Notes: generated by a model not told the origin, from the sequence alone. A stretch of 64,000 nucleotides of DNA from Ancylobacter mangrovi (GCF_024752355.1 NZ_JANTHZ010000001.1:124001-188000); one strand, 5' to 3'. Counted from the stretch's first letter, positions 19,416 through 29,718 are shown. Program-made: numbers and translations.

Positions 19416-19895
19416 ATGATGATGAAAACCAACAAGCCGAACATCGACCCCGCGCTGGTGCGCGAGATCGCCAACCTTCTCTCCGAGAGCGACCTCACCG
19501 AGATCGAGGTGCAGCACGAGGATCTGCGGATCCGCGTCGCGCGCGCCGCGCCGGTCTACGCGCCCGCGCCGGTCGCCATGGCGGCGCCCGCGCCGATGCC
19601 GGCCGCCCTGCCCGTGGCCGCCGCGCCGGCCGCCGCCGGGGGCGACGACCTCGCCAAGCACCCCGGCATGGTGCCCTCGCCGATGGTCGGCACCGCCTAT
19701 CTCGGCCCCGAGCCCGGCGCCAAGCCCTTCATCGGCGTCGGTTCCGTGGTCAAGGAGGGCCAGACCCTGCTGATCGTCGAGGCGATGAAGACGATGAACG
19801 CCATCCCCTCCCCGCGGGCGGGAACGGTCACCCGTATCCTTGTGGACAATGCGCAGCCGGTCGAATATGGCGAGCCGCTCCTGATCATCGAGTGA
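19416..19895 (+). CDS. accB: Biotin carboxyl carrier protein of acetyl-CoA carboxylase
   Basis: Carries the biotin that shuttles carboxyl groups in the first step of fatty acid synthesis. The 159-residue protein has an N-terminal helical region ([18 protein letters not shown]), an Ala/Pro linker (about residues 45-75), and a C-terminal biotinyl domain with the biotinylated lysine in EAMKTMNAI at Lys125. Three ATG codons in a row (19416, 19419, 19422) leave the exact start open by two residues. AccC follows after 10 bases, the normal pairing. Confidence 0.97.
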   Translation: MMMKTNKPNIDPALVREIANLLSESDLTEIEVQHEDLRIRVARAAPVYAPAPVAMAAPAPMPAALPVAAAPAAAGGDDLAKHPGMVPSPMVGTAYLGPEPGAKPFIGVGSVVKEGQTLLIVEAMKTMNAIPSPRAGTVTRILVDNAQPVEYGEPLLIIE

Positions 19896-19905
19896 GACAC
19901 GCCTG

Positions 19906-21258
19906 ATGTTCGGGAAGATCCTCATTGCCAATCGCGGCGAGATCGCGCTGCGGGTCCTTCGGGCCTGCAAGGAGCTCGGCATCGCCACCGTCGCCGTGCA
20001 CTCCACGGCCGACGCCGACGCGATGCATGTGAAGCTCGCCGACGAGAGCGTGTGCATCGGCCCGCCCGCCGCGCGCGACAGCTACCTCAACATCCCCGCG
20101 CTGCTCGCCGCCTGCGAGATCACCGGCGCCGAGGCGGTGCATCCGGGCTACGGCTTCCTCGCCGAGAACGCCCGCTTCGCCGAGATCCTGATCGACCACG
20201 GCGTGAAGTTCATCGGGCCCAAGCCCGAGCACATCCGCATCATGGGCGACAAGATCGAGGCGAAGAAGACCGCCAAGAAGCTCGGCATCCCCTGCGTGCC
20301 GGGCTCGGACGGCGGGGTCTCGAGCGACGAGGAAGCGGCCAAGGTCGCGAGCGAGATCGGCTTTCCGGTGCTGATCAAGGCCGCCGCCGGCGGTGGCGGG
20401 CGCGGCATGAAGGTCGCCCGCTCCGAGCAGGAGCTCTCCTCCGCCCTGTCGACCGCCCGCTCGGAAGCGCGCGCGGCGTTCGGCGACGACGCGGTCTATA
20501 TCGAGAAATATCTCGGCACGCCGCGCCACATCGAGATCCAGGTGCTGGGCGACGGCCAGGGCAATGCGGTCCATCTGGGCGAGCGCGACTGCTCGCTGCA
20601 GCGCCGGCACCAGAAGGTGTGGGAGGAGGCCCCCTCCCCGATCATCACTCCCGAGCAGCGCGCGCGCATCGGCGGGACGGTGGCGCAGGCCATGCGCGAC
20701 CTGAAATATCTCGGCGCCGGCACGATCGAGTTCCTGTACGAGAACGGCGAGTTCTACTTCATCGAGATGAACACCCGGATCCAGGTGGAGCATCCGGTGA
20801 CGGAGGCGATCACCGGCATCGACCTGATCAACGAGCAGATCCGCGTCGCCGCCGGCCTGCCGCTCGACATCACGCAGGACGACGTGGTGCTCGAGGGGCA
20901 CTCGATCGAGTGCCGCATCAATGCCGAGCACCCGCGCACCTTCCGCCCCTCCCCAGGCAAGATCGACTACTGGCACGTGCCGGGCGGGCCGGGCGTGCGC
21001 GTCGATTCGGCGGTGTATCAGGGCTATTCGATCCCGCCCTTCTACGACAGTCTCGCCGGCAAGCTGATCGTCCATGCGCGCACGCGCGAGGAATGCCTGC
21101 GTCGCCTGCAGCGCGCTCTCGACGAATTCGTGGTCGAGGGCATCGAGACCACGCTGCCGCTGTTCCGCGAGCTCGTCACCAATGACGACATCCGGCGCGG
21201 GGCCTACGACATCCACTGGCTTGAGCAGTTCCTCGCCGACGGCGAGCCGGCGAGCTGA
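19906..21258 (+). CDS. accC: Biotin carboxylase subunit of acetyl-CoA carboxylase
   Basis: ATP-dependent carboxylation of the biotin on AccB. The 450 residues match the family. Features are the N-terminal [20 protein letters not shown], the glycine-rich ATP lid [12 protein letters not shown], the catalytic [14 protein letters not shown] stretch, and the C-terminal [18 protein letters not shown]. It is coupled to accB with a 10-base gap. The carboxyltransferase genes accA and accD are not in the window. Confidence 0.98.
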   Translation: MFGKILIANRGEIALRVLRACKELGIATVAVHSTADADAMHVKLADESVCIGPPAARDSYLNIPALLAACEITGAEAVHPGYGFLAENARFAEILIDHGVKFIGPKPEHIRIMGDKIEAKKTAKKLGIPCVPGSDGGVSSDEEAAKVASEIGFPVLIKAAAGGGGRGMKVARSEQELSSALSTARSEARAAFGDDAVYIEKYLGTPRHIEIQVLGDGQGNAVHLGERDCSLQRRHQKVWEEAPSPIITPEQRARIGGTVAQAMRDLKYLGAGTIEFLYENGEFYFIEMNTRIQVEHPVTEAITGIDLINEQIRVAAGLPLDITQDDVVLEGHSIECRINAEHPRTFRPSPGKIDYWHVPGGPGVRVDSAVYQGYSIPPFYDSLAGKLIVHARTREECLRRLQRALDEFVVEGIETTLPLFRELVTNDDIRRGAYDIHWLEQFLADGEPAS

Positions 21259-21425
21259 CCGGCCGCCGGCCGGCGTCGGACAGCGCGCGGTAAGGCGCGC
21301 CCAGCCGGCTCCCTGCCGGGCGATGCATCCGGGGTTCCACAGCTGTGATCGCGGGCGGTTGCCGCCCGCCCCGGCGGCGCGCGATTTGCCTTCACAGCGC
21401 CGCCCATCTCGGTCATGCTCCCGCC

Positions 21426-22103
21426 ATGTCACACCCGCGCGAGCATCAGGTCGAGATCACGCCCGAGGTCCTGCTGAAGGCCTATGCCTGCGGCATCTTC
21501 CCCATGGCCGAGAGCGCGGACGACCCCGGCCTTTACTGGATCGAGCCGGAGCGGCGCGGCGTGATCCCGCTCGGCGAATTCGCGATCACCGACCGCCTCG
21601 CCCGCACCGTGCGTTCGGACCGCTTCGAGATCCGCATCGACCATGATTTCGAGGCGGTGATCGACGGTTGCGCGGCTCCCGCCGAAGGGCGTGGCTCGAC
21701 CTGGATCAACCGGCGCATCCGCAAGCTTTATACCGACCTCCATTCGCGCGGCTTCTGCCACTCGGTCGAGGCGTGGGAAGACGGCGCGCTGGTCGGCGGG
21801 CTCTACGGCGTGCGGCTCGGACGCGCCTTCTTCGGCGAGAGCATGTTCCACCGCTCGCGCGACGCCTCGAAGGTCGCGCTGGTGCATCTGGTGGCACGGC
21901 TGAAGAAGGGCGGCTTCACCCTGCTCGACACCCAGTTCGTGACCGATCACCTGCGCCGCTTCGGCGCCATCGAGGTCTCGCGGCGCCACTACCACCGCCT
22001 GCTCGCGCAGGCGCTGGACGGCGAGGCGGATTTCTACTGCTGGGGCCCGGGCGAGGCGATCACCGGCGCGGTCTGCTTGCAGTCGGTGAGCCAGACGTCA
22101 TAG
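21426..22103 (+). CDS. aat: Leucyl/phenylalanyl-tRNA--protein transferase
   Basis: Adds Leu or Phe to proteins with N-terminal Lys or Arg, marking them for ClpAP degradation by the N-end rule. The 225 residues carry [14 protein letters not shown], the [12 protein letters not shown] segment, [18 protein letters not shown] and [16 protein letters not shown], all typical. The start at 21426 gives [17 protein letters not shown]. The last 70 bases overlap the 3' end of the convergent DUF2155 gene; both C-termini look genuine (SQTS here), so the overlap appears real. Confidence 0.95.
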   Translation: MSHPREHQVEITPEVLLKAYACGIFPMAESADDPGLYWIEPERRGVIPLGEFAITDRLARTVRSDRFEIRIDHDFEAVIDGCAAPAEGRGSTWINRRIRKLYTDLHSRGFCHSVEAWEDGALVGGLYGVRLGRAFFGESMFHRSRDASKVALVHLVARLKKGGFTLLDTQFVTDHLRRFGAIEVSRRHYHRLLAQALDGEADFYCWGPGEAITGAVCLQSVSQTS

Positions 22104-22774
22104 ATCGGGTGCTCGACGCCGTGCAGGCCGGGGCTGGAGGCGAACATCCAGCCGCCGAACAGCGGCTTGATCTTGCCGTCGAGCGCGATCTCCTGGATTT
22201 CCACGAAGCCGGTCGTGTTCTGCTTCTCGGTCGAGGGCCGGGTGTAGCAGGCGCGCGGGGTGATGCGCAGCGCGCCGAACTGCACCGTCTCGTTGACGGC
22301 GACGTCGAAGCTGATGATGCGGCCGGTGATCTTGTCGAGGCCGGCGAAGACCGCGGTCTTGTTCTCGATCTTCTCCTCGGGCGGCTGGACGACCTCGATG
22401 TCGCCACCCGGCCCGTAGGTCGCCTGGCCGGGAACATCCGGCTGCTCGGGTGCGGGCGTGCGCGGGGCCTCCCCGCCTTCCGGCGGCTCCATGATCGAGG
22501 GGACGCCCGGTCCGCCGGGCGGGGAATCGGGGTTCTGCACCTGTCCGCTATCGGGAGCTGCCGGCTGCCCCTGAGGTGCGGGCTGCCCCTGAGGTGCGGG
22601 CTGGCCCTGAGGTGCGGGCTGGCCCGGCGGGGGCGCCAGGGGCTGCGATTCGACGCCGCCCTGCCAGCCCTGCTGCGCGGCCAGCGGGCCGCCAAGGGCC
22701 AGGAGCGCCACGGCGGCGCAAAGGAAAGAACGCATCGGAACGGCCACACTCGAGAGGGCGCGCGGCGCGCGCAT
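22034..22774 (-). CDS. DUF2155 exported protein with proline/glutamine repeats
   Basis: A 246-residue secreted or periplasmic protein of unknown function. It has a signal peptide (hydrophobic core [14 protein letters not shown]), then a repeat region of the hexapeptide GQPAPQ encoded by 18-bp tandem repeats, more Pro/Gly-rich linker, and a C-terminal DUF2155 domain of about 100 residues. That domain contains [40 protein letters not shown] and [10 protein letters not shown], with two cysteines that could pair. Starts at 22774 and 22735 both keep the signal peptide; 22774 has the better GAAGGGCAG upstream. It lies next to the NDUFA12-like gene on the same strand. Confidence 0.85.
   Translation of the reverse strand: MRAPRALSSVAVPMRSFLCAAVALLALGGPLAAQQGWQGGVESQPLAPPPGQPAPQGQPAPQGQPAPQGQPAAPDSGQVQNPDSPPGGPGVPSIMEPPEGGEAPRTPAPEQPDVPGQATYGPGGDIEVVQPPEEKIENKTAVFAGLDKITGRIISFDVAVNETVQFGALRITPRACYTRPSTEKQNTTGFVEIQEIALDGKIKPLFGGWMFASSPGLHGVEHPIYDVWLTDCKQTAPVIASPGPQQ
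22563..22634 (-). repeat. 18-bp tandem repeat in the DUF2155 gene
   Basis: Four units of 18 bp: two identical, the third with a single base change, and a fourth degenerate. In the protein they encode repeated GQPAPQ. Copy number is likely to vary between strains. Confidence 0.85.
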
Positions 22775-22905
22775 CGGGCTGCCCTTCGCAGCATGCCGGG
22801 CAATGCGGCGATGTCGGGGCGCGTCCGGGGTGAAGGAGGCGGATGCCGGGGCGTCGCCCGGCTCGTTCCCCGCTGCCGGCCGGTTCCCTTCCGACGGCGG
22901 AAGGC

Positions 22906-23319
22906 TCACTCCGGCGTCCAGGCCTTGTAGTCGCCCGTCACCGCCGGGCGATGGCCGAAGCCGAGCGTGGAGCCCGGCGGACGATAGGCGGCCGGCGTGC
23001 CTGTCGGGTTCGGCCGGTGCGGCTTCTGCCATTCGCGCGGCACGTAGTTTTCCTCGCTCGGCGGCACGTCGGAGCGCTGGTGCATCCAGGCGTGCCAGCC
23101 GGGCGGAATGGCCGTCGCCTCGGCCGGGCCGTTGAAGATCACCCAGCGGCGCTGGAAGCCGAGCGTGGGGTCGATCTTGCCGCCCTTGGCGCGATAGTAG
23201 CGATTGCCGAACTCATCCTCGCCGACGAGCTCGCCGTAGCGCCAGGTATGGAAACGGGTGCCCATGGTCTGCCCGTTCCACCAGGTGAACATTTCGGTGA
23301 GGAAGTCGGAAAAGGTCAC
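22906..23319 (-). CDS. NADH:ubiquinone oxidoreductase 17.2 kDa-type subunit (NDUFA12-like)
   Basis: Homologue of the NDUFA12/B17.2 accessory subunit of respiratory complex I, found in alphaproteobacteria and mitochondria. The 137-residue protein has the hallmark FTWWNGQTMGTRFHTWRYGE, VGEDEFGNRYYRAKGG, RRWVIFNG and PPGWHAWMHQ, then a proline-rich tail. The start is taken as the GTG at 23319, with AGGACG seven bases upstream, giving VTFSDFLTEMFTWW. An ATG at 23358 would add 13 residues with no ribosome site. It is downstream of the MFS gene on the same strand and upstream of DUF2155. Confidence 0.9.
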   Translation of the reverse strand: MTFSDFLTEMFTWWNGQTMGTRFHTWRYGELVGEDEFGNRYYRAKGGKIDPTLGFQRRWVIFNGPAEATAIPPGWHAWMHQRSDVPPSEENYVPREWQKPHRPNPTGTPAAYRPPGSTLGFGHRPAVTGDYKAWTPE

Positions 23320-23406
23320 GGAAGTCGTCCTGCGCCAGCTCAAGCTTGGCCGGAACATGCCACCCGGGCCGGCCCGTGTCCAGCCGAGGAAAGGCGCCGG
23401 CGGCGC

Positions 23407-24615
23407 CTATGTCGCGGCCGAACGCGGCTCGGTGAAGAAATAGAGCAGCGCCAGCACCAGCGCGGCGATTCCGGCCACCGTCACATATCCCCAGCCGCCC
23501 TGCTGGTAGAGCGGGCTCGCCACCGCCGAGCCGACCGCGCCGCCGAAGAAGAACAGCGCAATGAACAGCCCGTTGAGCCGCGAGCGGATCTCCGGCGCCA
23601 GCATGAAGATGGCGCGCTGGCCGAACACAAGATTCGCCGTCGCCGCGCAGTCGAGCAGGATCGCGCCCACCGCCAGCACCACCACCGAGCCGGAAGCGAC
23701 GCCGATCTCGGTGACGCCGAAGCCGAGGATCGCGCACACCAGCGCCCCGCAGGTCGCCGCACGCGAATAGCCGCGATCGGCCAGCCAGCCGGCAAGCGGC
23801 GAGATGACGACGCTGGCCGCGCCCGCGAGGGCGAAGATGGCGATTCCCTCCTGGCCGAAGCCGAACACCGGCCCCGCGAGCTCGAGCGGCACCGCGGTCC
23901 AGAACAGGGTGAACACGCCGAACATGGCCGACTGGTAGGCCGCGCGCCGGCGCAGCACCGGCTGCGAGCGGAAGAGCGACCAGAGCGAGCCGACCAGCGC
24001 GCCATAGGCGGCGCCCCCGCCGGTGGCGGCCGCCTGCGGCCGGCGCACCGGCAGGGCGAGCCTCAGTCCCACGGCGAGGGCGAGGATCATCACCGCCGCG
24101 ATCGCGAACACCGCCCGCCAGCCGAGGAAATGGGCCACCATCGAGGAGGCGGGCCGCGCCAGCAGGATGCCCGTCATCAGGCCGCTGACGACGCTGCCCA
24201 CCTTGCGCCCGCGCTCCTCGGGGCGGGCGAGATGGGCGGCGAAGGGCACCGCGATCTGCGCCACCACCGAGCCGACGCCGAAAAGGAGCGCCGCGAGGAG
24301 GAAGACCGAGGGCGTCTGCGCGCTGAAGGCGAGGCCGAGCCCCGCCGCCGCGCAGATGAGCACGGCACCGATCAGCCGCCGGTTCTCGACGATGTCGCCG
24401 AGCGGCACAACCAGCAGGAGGCCCAATATGTAGCCCGCCTGGCCGATGGTGACGACGAGGCTCGCCAGCGTCTCGTCGAGCCGGATGTCGTCGGCGATCA
24501 GCGCGATCAGCGGCTGCGCGTAATAAAGATTGGCCGCACCGAGCCCCGCCGCCAGCGCGAGCAGAAAAAAGGTAAGGGCGCCGGCGGAGGGCCCGGCGGG
24601 CGTGTCGGTGCTCAT
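23407..24615 (-). CDS. MFS transporter
   Basis: A 402-residue major facilitator with about 12 predicted membrane segments. Features include the early ANLYYAQPLIALIADD, the loop 2-3 region VPLGDIVENRRL (the motif A position), and a late GWLADRGYSRAA. The N-terminal segment resembles the drug/arabinose-type efflux group, but substrate is unknown. The start at 24615 gives MSTDTPAGPSAG, just before the first membrane segment; a 63-residue upstream extension is not supported. Divergent from nrdJ across 575 bases. Confidence 0.85.
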   Translation of the reverse strand: MSTDTPAGPSAGALTFFLLALAAGLGAANLYYAQPLIALIADDIRLDETLASLVVTIGQAGYILGLLLVVPLGDIVENRRLIGAVLICAAAGLGLAFSAQTPSVFLLAALLFGVGSVVAQIAVPFAAHLARPEERGRKVGSVVSGLMTGILLARPASSMVAHFLGWRAVFAIAAVMILALAVGLRLALPVRRPQAAATGGGAAYGALVGSLWSLFRSQPVLRRRAAYQSAMFGVFTLFWTAVPLELAGPVFGFGQEGIAIFALAGAASVVISPLAGWLADRGYSRAATCGALVCAILGFGVTEIGVASGSVVVLAVGAILLDCAATANLVFGQRAIFMLAPEIRSRLNGLFIALFFFGGAVGSAVASPLYQQGGWGYVTVAGIAALVLALLYFFTEPRSAAT

Positions 24616-24883
24616 GAAGCGGGACCGCAATGAGAAAGGGCAGGAATGCTGCCCGTCATTTGAGGGGCCGGGACGCCGCTGTCCAGATGCCCAAGGGACA
24701 GAGCCGCCTTGCAGGAATGCATTCCGGCAAAAGCGGCGAGTCCCGAGCGCGGCTCGTACCCGTCTTCCCCGTTCTTCACCGGGCAAACCGCGCCCGCACA
24801 TCAAGGCTGGACTCGGCCCGCGAATCCGCGCTCGATTGCACCCCTTAGGGGTGGAAGGTCGGACCTCGCGTCACCATCTACAT

Positions 24884-24898
24884 TTAGCGTCTCGTTAA
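24884..24898. promoter_or_regulatory. CtrA-like box upstream of nrdJ
   Basis: TTAG-N7-TTAA, one mismatch from the CtrA consensus, about 300 bases upstream of the nrdJ start. Predicted from sequence. Confidence 0.35.
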
Positions 24899-24905
24899 AG
24901 CTTCC

Positions 24906-24921
24906 ACACTAGAATTTGTGA
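24906..24921. promoter_or_regulatory. Candidate NrdR box upstream of nrdJ
   Basis: ACACTAGAATTTGTGA matches the NrdR consensus acaCwAtATaTwGtGt at 12 of 16 positions and is an imperfect palindrome. NrdR boxes usually occur in pairs about 31 bases apart; no second copy is obvious at that distance. Confidence 0.4.
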
Positions 24922-25190
24922 CGAAAGGTTGACGGGCCGGAGTGAGTCAGCCAGTTTGGATCGCGTCGCTCGCAGCGTCGGTTCGCGGGCGGCGACAATC
25001 CAGAAAGAGGCAGACTCCAGCGCCGATGGCATCATCGGCGAGTGTTTGTGCGTGCCAAAAACAATCCACACGGGGATGGCAGGATGCCGCCACCGGCGTG
25101 GAGAGACAGGCAGGTGCGGACGGAGATCCGGGCCTATTTGATATTCGGCGCGCACCGGGGCAGGTGCGCCACGAACCGGGGACGAAGATC

Positions 25191-28100
25191 ATGCGCATCG
25201 AGCGCCGCTATACCAAGGCTGGCCGTTCACCCTATGCGGACATCGCGTTCCGCAAGGCGACGAGCGAAATCCGCAATCCCGACGGATCGGTGGTGTTCCG
25301 CCTGGAAGGCATCGATGTGCCCGAACACTTCTCCCAGGTCGCGACCGACATCCTGGCGCAGAAGTATTTCCGCAAGGCCGGCGTGCCCGCGCATCTGAAG
25401 AAGGTCGAGGAAGAGACCGTCCCCTCCTTCCTGTGGCGCGGCACGGCCGACGAGAAGGCGCTCGGCGCCCTGCCCGAGAAGGAACGCCTGATCGGCGAGA
25501 CCGATTCCCGCCAGGTGTTCGACCGTCTCGCCGGCACCTGGACCTATTGGGGCTGGAAGGGCGGCTACTTCGATTCCGAGGAGGACGCGCAGGCCTTCTT
25601 CGACGAGCACCGCTACATGCTCGCCATGCAGATGGCCGCGCCCAACTCGCCGCAGTGGTTCAACACCGGCCTGCACTGGGCCTATGGCATCGACGGCCCC
25701 GGCCAGGGCCACTTCTATGTCGACTACGCCACCGGCAAGCTGACGCGCTCCAAGTCCTCCTATGAGCATCCCCAGCCGCATGCCTGCTTCATCCAGTCGG
25801 TCGGTGACGACCTGGTGAACGAAGGCGGCATCATGGACCTGTGGGTGCGCGAGGCGCGCCTGTTCAAGTACGGCTCGGGCACCGGCTCGAACTTCTCCGC
25901 CCTGCGCGGCGAGGGCGAGCGGCTCTCGGGCGGCGGCAAGTCGTCCGGCCTGATGAGCTTCCTCAAGATCGGCGACCGCGCCGCCGGCGCCATCAAGTCG
26001 GGCGGCACCACGCGCCGCGCCGCCAAGATGGTGGTGGTCGACGCCGACCATCCCGACATCGAGACCTATGTCGACTGGAAGGTGAAGGAGGAGCAGAAGG
26101 TCGCCGCCCTCGTCACCGGCTCGAAGATCGTCGCCAAGCACATGAAGGCGGTGATGAAGGCCTGCGTGAACTGCGAGGGCGAAGGCGAGGACTGCTACGA
26201 TCCGGCGCTCAACCCGGCGCTGAAGCGCGAGATCCGCGCCGCCAAGAAGGCGCAGGTGCCGGAGAACTACATCCGCCGCGTGATCCAGTTCGCGCGCCAG
26301 GGCTACACCGACATCGAATTCCCGATCTACGACACCGACTGGGATTCGGAGGCGTATCTGACCGTCTCGGGCCAGAACTCCAACAATTCGGTGCGGGTCG
26401 ACGACGCCTTCCTCACCGCGGTCGAGGCCGACGGCGCGTGGAACCTGACCTCGCGCATCACCGGCAAGGTGACCAAGACGCTGAAGGCGCGCGAGCTGTG
26501 GGAGAAGATCGGCTACGCGGCCTGGGCCTGCGCCGATCCCGGCATCCAGTTCCACACCACCATCAATGACTGGCACACGAGCCCGGCGGGCGGCCCGATC
26601 CGCGCCTCCAACCCGTGCTCGGAATACATGTTCCTCGACGACACGGCGTGCAACCTCGCCTCGCTGAACCTGCTGCAGTTCCGCCAGGAGGACGGCACGT
26701 TCGACGTCGAGAGCTACGAGCATGCCTGCCGGCTGTGGACCGTCGTGCTCGAGATCTCGATCCTGATGGCGCAGTTCCCCTCGAAGGAGATCGCCAAGCT
26801 CTCCTACGAGTACCGCACGCTCGGCCTCGGCTACGCCAATATCGGCGGCCTGCTGATGACCTCGGGCATCCCTTACGATTCCGACGAGGGCCGCGCCTAT
26901 TGCGGCGCGTTGACCGCGATCATGACCGGCGTCGCCTACGCCACCTCGGCGGAGATGGCGAAGGAACTCGGCCCCTTCCCCGGCTATCAGCCGAACGCCG
27001 CGCACATGCTGCGCGTCATCCGCAACCACCGCCACGCCGCCTATGGCGAGAAGGGCGGCTATGAGGGGCTGAACACCAACCCGGTGCCGCTCGACCATGC
27101 CAGCGTGCCGCAGCCGGCGCTGGTCGCCCACGCCAAGGCGGCGTGGGACCGTGCGCTGAGCCTCGGCGAGGAGCACGGCTACCGCAACGCCCAGACCACG
27201 CTGCTCGCGCCCACCGGCACGATCGGCCTCGTCATGGACTGCGACACCACCGGCATCGAGCCCGACTTCGCGCTGGTGAAGTTCAAGAAGCTGGCCGGCG
27301 GCGGCTACTTCAAGATCATCAACCGCGCCGTGCCGGAGGCGCTGCGTACGCTCGGCTACAGCGAAAGCGAGATCGCCGAGATCGAGGCCTATGCGGTCGG
27401 CCACGGCTCGATCACCCAGGCGCCGGCGATCAACCATTCGACGCTGCGCGCCAAGGGCTTCGACGACGCCATGCTGGCGAAGATCGACGCCAGCGTGAAG
27501 GCGGCCTTCGACATCAAGTTCGTGTTCAACCGCTGGACGCTCGGCGACGAGGCGCTCGCCAAGCTCGGCGTGCCGGCCGACAAGCTGGCCGACCCCTCCT
27601 TCGACCTGCTCACCTTCCTCGGCTTCTCGAAGAAGGACATCGAGGCCGCGAACATCCATGTCTGCGGCGCCATGACCCTCGAGGGTGCGCCGTTCCTCAA
27701 GGCCGAGCACTACCCGGTGTTCGACTGCGCCAATCCGTGCGGGCGCATCGGCAAGCGCTACCTCTCCGTCACCAGCCACATCCTGATGATGGCGGCGGCG
27801 CAGCCCTTCCTCTCGGGCGCGATCTCCAAGACCATCAACATGCCGAACGAGGCGACGGTCGAGGACTGCAAGGAGGCCTATCTGCTCTCCTGGCGCCTGG
27901 CGCTGAAGGCCAATGCGCTCTACCGCGACGGCTCCAAGCTCTCGCAGCCGCTCAACTCGCAGCTCCTCGCCGACGATGACGAGGAAGAGGACGCGATCGA
28001 GGCGCTGCTGGAGAAGCCCGCGGCCGCCCGCGCGGCGCAGGTGACCGAGAAGATTGTCGAGAAGATCGTCGAGCGCATCGTCGCCGTGCACGATCGCGAG

Positions 28101-28898
28101 AAGATGCCCGACCGCCGCAAGGGCTACACCCAGAAGGCGGTGGTGGGCGGCCACAAGGTCTATCTGCGCACCGGCGAATATGATGACGGCCGGCTCGGCG
28201 AGATCTTCATCGACATGCACAAGGAAGGCGCGGCGCTGCGCTCCTTCATCAACAACTTCGCCATCTCGGTGTCGCTGGGCCTGCAGTACGGCGTGCCGCT
28301 GGAGGAGTATGTCGACGCCTTCACCTTCACCCGCTTCGAGCCCGCCGGCCCGGTGCAGGGCAACGACACCATCAAGTACGCGACCTCGATCCTCGACTAT
28401 ATCTTCCGCGAGCTCGCGGTCTCCTATCTCGGCCGCAACGATCTCGGCCATGTCGATGCCGGCGAGTCGAATTTCGACGCGCTCGGCAAGGGCGTGGACG
28501 AAGGCAAGGCGGCGCCCGGCGGCACCCCGGCCTCGCGCATGGTCTCCAAGGGCCTGCTGCGCGGCAAGTCGGTCGGGCTGATGGTGGTGCCGGCGAGCTC
28601 GATCACCGCGCCCACGGCCTCGAACGTCACCGCGCTGCGCGGCGGCATCCAGGGCGCGACCGCGCTGAAGGCGGCGCCCGAGGCGGAGGAGGAGGTGGAG
28701 ACCGGCGACACCGCCGCCCTCCCCTGGGCCGCCCCCGCGCCGGCGGCACCCGGCCCCTCCAAGGCCGAGGCGCGCGCCATCGCGCGCGCCAAGGGCTATG
28801 AGGGCGAAGCCTGCCCCGAATGCCAGAACTTCACCATGGTGCGGAACGGCACCTGCCTGAAGTGCGAGACCTGCGGCTCGACCACCGGCTGCAGCTGA
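25191..28898 (+). CDS. nrdJ: Vitamin B12-dependent (class II) ribonucleotide reductase
   Basis: Makes deoxyribonucleotides using adenosylcobalamin, with no oxygen requirement. The 1235-residue protein begins [18 protein letters not shown]. The catalytic region shows [20 protein letters not shown], with conserved Cys and Glu residues and the loop [10 protein letters not shown]. There is a Cys-rich insertion ([11 protein letters not shown]). The C-terminus holds a CPEC...[13 protein letters not shown] segment with the thiols that re-reduce the active site. The start at 25191 matches the family; the frame is open upstream but unlike it. A strong terminator follows. No nrdA or nrdB gene is in the window, so whether this is the only aerobic enzyme is unknown. 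Confidence 0.97.
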   Translation: MRIERRYTKAGRSPYADIAFRKATSEIRNPDGSVVFRLEGIDVPEHFSQVATDILAQKYFRKAGVPAHLKKVEEETVPSFLWRGTADEKALGALPEKERLIGETDSRQVFDRLAGTWTYWGWKGGYFDSEEDAQAFFDEHRYMLAMQMAAPNSPQWFNTGLHWAYGIDGPGQGHFYVDYATGKLTRSKSSYEHPQPHACFIQSVGDDLVNEGGIMDLWVREARLFKYGSGTGSNFSALRGEGERLSGGGKSSGLMSFLKIGDRAAGAIKSGGTTRRAAKMVVVDADHPDIETYVDWKVKEEQKVAALVTGSKIVAKHMKAVMKACVNCEGEGEDCYDPALNPALKREIRAAKKAQVPENYIRRVIQFARQGYTDIEFPIYDTDWDSEAYLTVSGQNSNNSVRVDDAFLTAVEADGAWNLTSRITGKVTKTLKARELWEKIGYAAWACADPGIQFHTTINDWHTSPAGGPIRASNPCSEYMFLDDTACNLASLNLLQFRQEDGTFDVESYEHACRLWTVVLEISILMAQFPSKEIAKLSYEYRTLGLGYANIGGLLMTSGIPYDSDEGRAYCGALTAIMTGVAYATSAEMAKELGPFPGYQPNAAHMLRVIRNHRHAAYGEKGGYEGLNTNPVPLDHASVPQPALVAHAKAAWDRALSLGEEHGYRNAQTTLLAPTGTIGLVMDCDTTGIEPDFALVKFKKLAGGGYFKIINRAVPEALRTLGYSESEIAEIEAYAVGHGSITQAPAINHSTLRAKGFDDAMLAKIDASVKAAFDIKFVFNRWTLGDEALAKLGVPADKLADPSFDLLTFLGFSKKDIEAANIHVCGAMTLEGAPFLKAEHYPVFDCANPCGRIGKRYLSVTSHILMMAAAQPFLSGAISKTINMPNEATVEDCKEAYLLSWRLALKANALYRDGSKLSQPLNSQLLADDDEEEDAIEALLEKPAAARAAQVTEKIVEKIVERIVAVHDREKMPDRRKGYTQKAVVGGHKVYLRTGEYDDGRLGEIFIDMHKEGAALRSFINNFAISVSLGLQYGVPLEEYVDAFTFTRFEPAGPVQGNDTIKYATSILDYIFRELAVSYLGRNDLGHVDAGESNFDALGKGVDEGKAAPGGTPASRMVSKGLLRGKSVGLMVVPASSITAPTASNVTALRGGIQGATALKAAPEAEEEVETGDTAALPWAAPAPAAPGPSKAEARAIARAKGYEGEACPECQNFTMVRNGTCLKCETCGSTTGCS

Positions 28899-28916
28899 GG
28901 CATCGCCAAGACATAG

Positions 28917-28948
28917 GCCCGCTCGCCACCCGGCGAGCGGGCTTTTTT
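28917..28948 (+). terminator. Rho-independent terminator of nrdJ
   Basis: An 11-bp perfect stem GCCCGCTCGCC with GGCGAGCGGGC, a 4-base loop and six T residues, 18 bases after the nrdJ stop. Confidence 0.9.
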
Positions 28949-29136
28949 ATTGTCGCCGACCGCAAATCGAAGAAGAGATGCGCCCACCGGTATGATCAGG
29001 CGCTTCGTCGAGGACGGTTGCGCAGCACAGTCGCCCGGCATGACCGCGCGGCACCTGCTTTATATTTGCAGGAAGACGAGTCCCGCGCAGATGCGTTAAG
29101 CCGGCCTTTACCGGACATGCTGCAAGGTCGAGACAT

Positions 29137-29178
29137 AGAAAAACCCGCCGCCTCGGACCGAGACGGCGGGTTCTTTTC
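29137..29178 (-). terminator. Terminator of the first cold-shock gene
   Basis: Read on the minus strand: a stem of AACCCGCCG paired with CGGCGGGTT, extended by CTCG/CGAG, followed by TTTTTC. It lies about 35 bases downstream of the csp stop. The plus side also has TTCTTTTCTT, so it may work in both directions. Confidence 0.8.
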
Positions 29179-29210
29179 TTGCAGCCGACGGGCGCTGGAT
29201 GCCCGGACGA

Positions 29211-29426
29211 TCAGTCGACGCGCAGGTTGACCGCGGAAGTCTTGCCCGAACGCTGGTCGGTGTAGAGCTCGAAGGAGACCTTCTCGCCGTCGCGCAGGCC
29301 CTGCAGGCCCGAACGCTGGACCGCGCTGATATGGACGAACACGTCCTTGCCCGGATTATCCGGCTGGATAAAGCCGTAGCCCTTCTGATCGTTGAACCAC
29401 TTAACGGTGCCGGTCAGGGTAGACAT
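29211..29426 (-). CDS. cspA: Cold-shock protein, copy 1
   Basis: A 71-residue single cold-shock (OB-fold) domain that binds single-stranded RNA and DNA and melts RNA structure. RNP1 is KGYGFI and RNP2 is VFVHIS, both intact. It is nearly the same as the next gene upstream, differing at about eight positions, mostly at the ends and at DNPGK versus DSGGK. The 291 bases between the two genes would act as its leader: a TACAAT -10-like box (plus coordinates 29665-29670) suggests a transcript start about 230 bases upstream of the ATG, typical of cold-shock genes with long leaders. Whether it is cold-induced cannot be read. Confidence 0.95.
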   Translation of the reverse strand: MSTLTGTVKWFNDQKGYGFIQPDNPGKDVFVHISAVQRSGLQGLRDGEKVSFELYTDQRSGKTSAVNLRVD

Positions 29427-29717
29427 AAGGGTAGTCTCACGTATCGAGGTTGCACATTCAGCGGGGCACGCTCACCCCGCCGCTGGGTCGAATTTGGAAG
29501 AAAAGCTGAACGTGCACCCAGCAACAAGCGAGGTGAAACGGCCCAGAGTCCAGCCAAAGTCTGCGCGGAAGACTACCGCGAATGGCTTTCAATGCAAGAG
29601 CCACCAAAGGTAATCGGTGGACTCTCGCAGCAGAAATCCGCCCTTCCCCATGGGGAAAGGCTACATTGTATTCAATCTAATCGGTAAAGACCCGAAAAGC
29701 GGCAGTCGAAACGCCGC
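29427..29717 (-). other. Leader/promoter region of cold-shock copy 1
   Basis: No gene seen in these 291 bases. On the minus strand it holds the csp copy 2 terminator, a TACAAT -10-like box and a long leader with a hairpin-prone CCCCATGGGG segment near 29646-29656. Confidence 0.5.
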
Positions 29718-29718
29718 T
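29694..29718 (-). terminator. Possible terminator of cold-shock copy 2
   Basis: Minus strand: AGCGGC, a 9-base loop, GCCGCT, then TTTTC, starting at the csp stop codon. The stem is short (6 bp), so read-through is likely. Confidence 0.5.

Larger units (their letters stand above)
24616..25190. other. 575-base divergent region between the MFS gene and nrdJ
   Basis: No gene seen. It carries an AT-rich island around 24880-24930 in otherwise GC-rich sequence, with a CtrA-like motif and an NrdR-like inverted repeat, which suggests the nrdJ promoter is here rather than next to the start codon. A 7-bp inverted repeat (GCGCACC with GGTGCGC) occurs near 25150, some 25-40 bases before the nrdJ start. 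No cobalamin riboswitch was recognised. Confidence 0.5.

Noticed and set aside
22563-22634. CRISPR-like repeat array
   Set aside because: The 18-bp units are directly adjacent without spacers and encode an in-frame peptide repeat.
24616-25190. Cobalamin riboswitch upstream of nrdJ
   Set aside because: No B12-box sequence or matching stem order was seen, and a B12-dependent enzyme would not be expected to be repressed by B12.
25227-28451. Leftward open frame of 1074 codons opposite nrdJ
   Set aside because: Antisense shadow of a clear NrdJ gene. Similar long shadows at 7769-9895, 12308-14467, 30264-32801 and 41285-43438 were dropped for the same reason.
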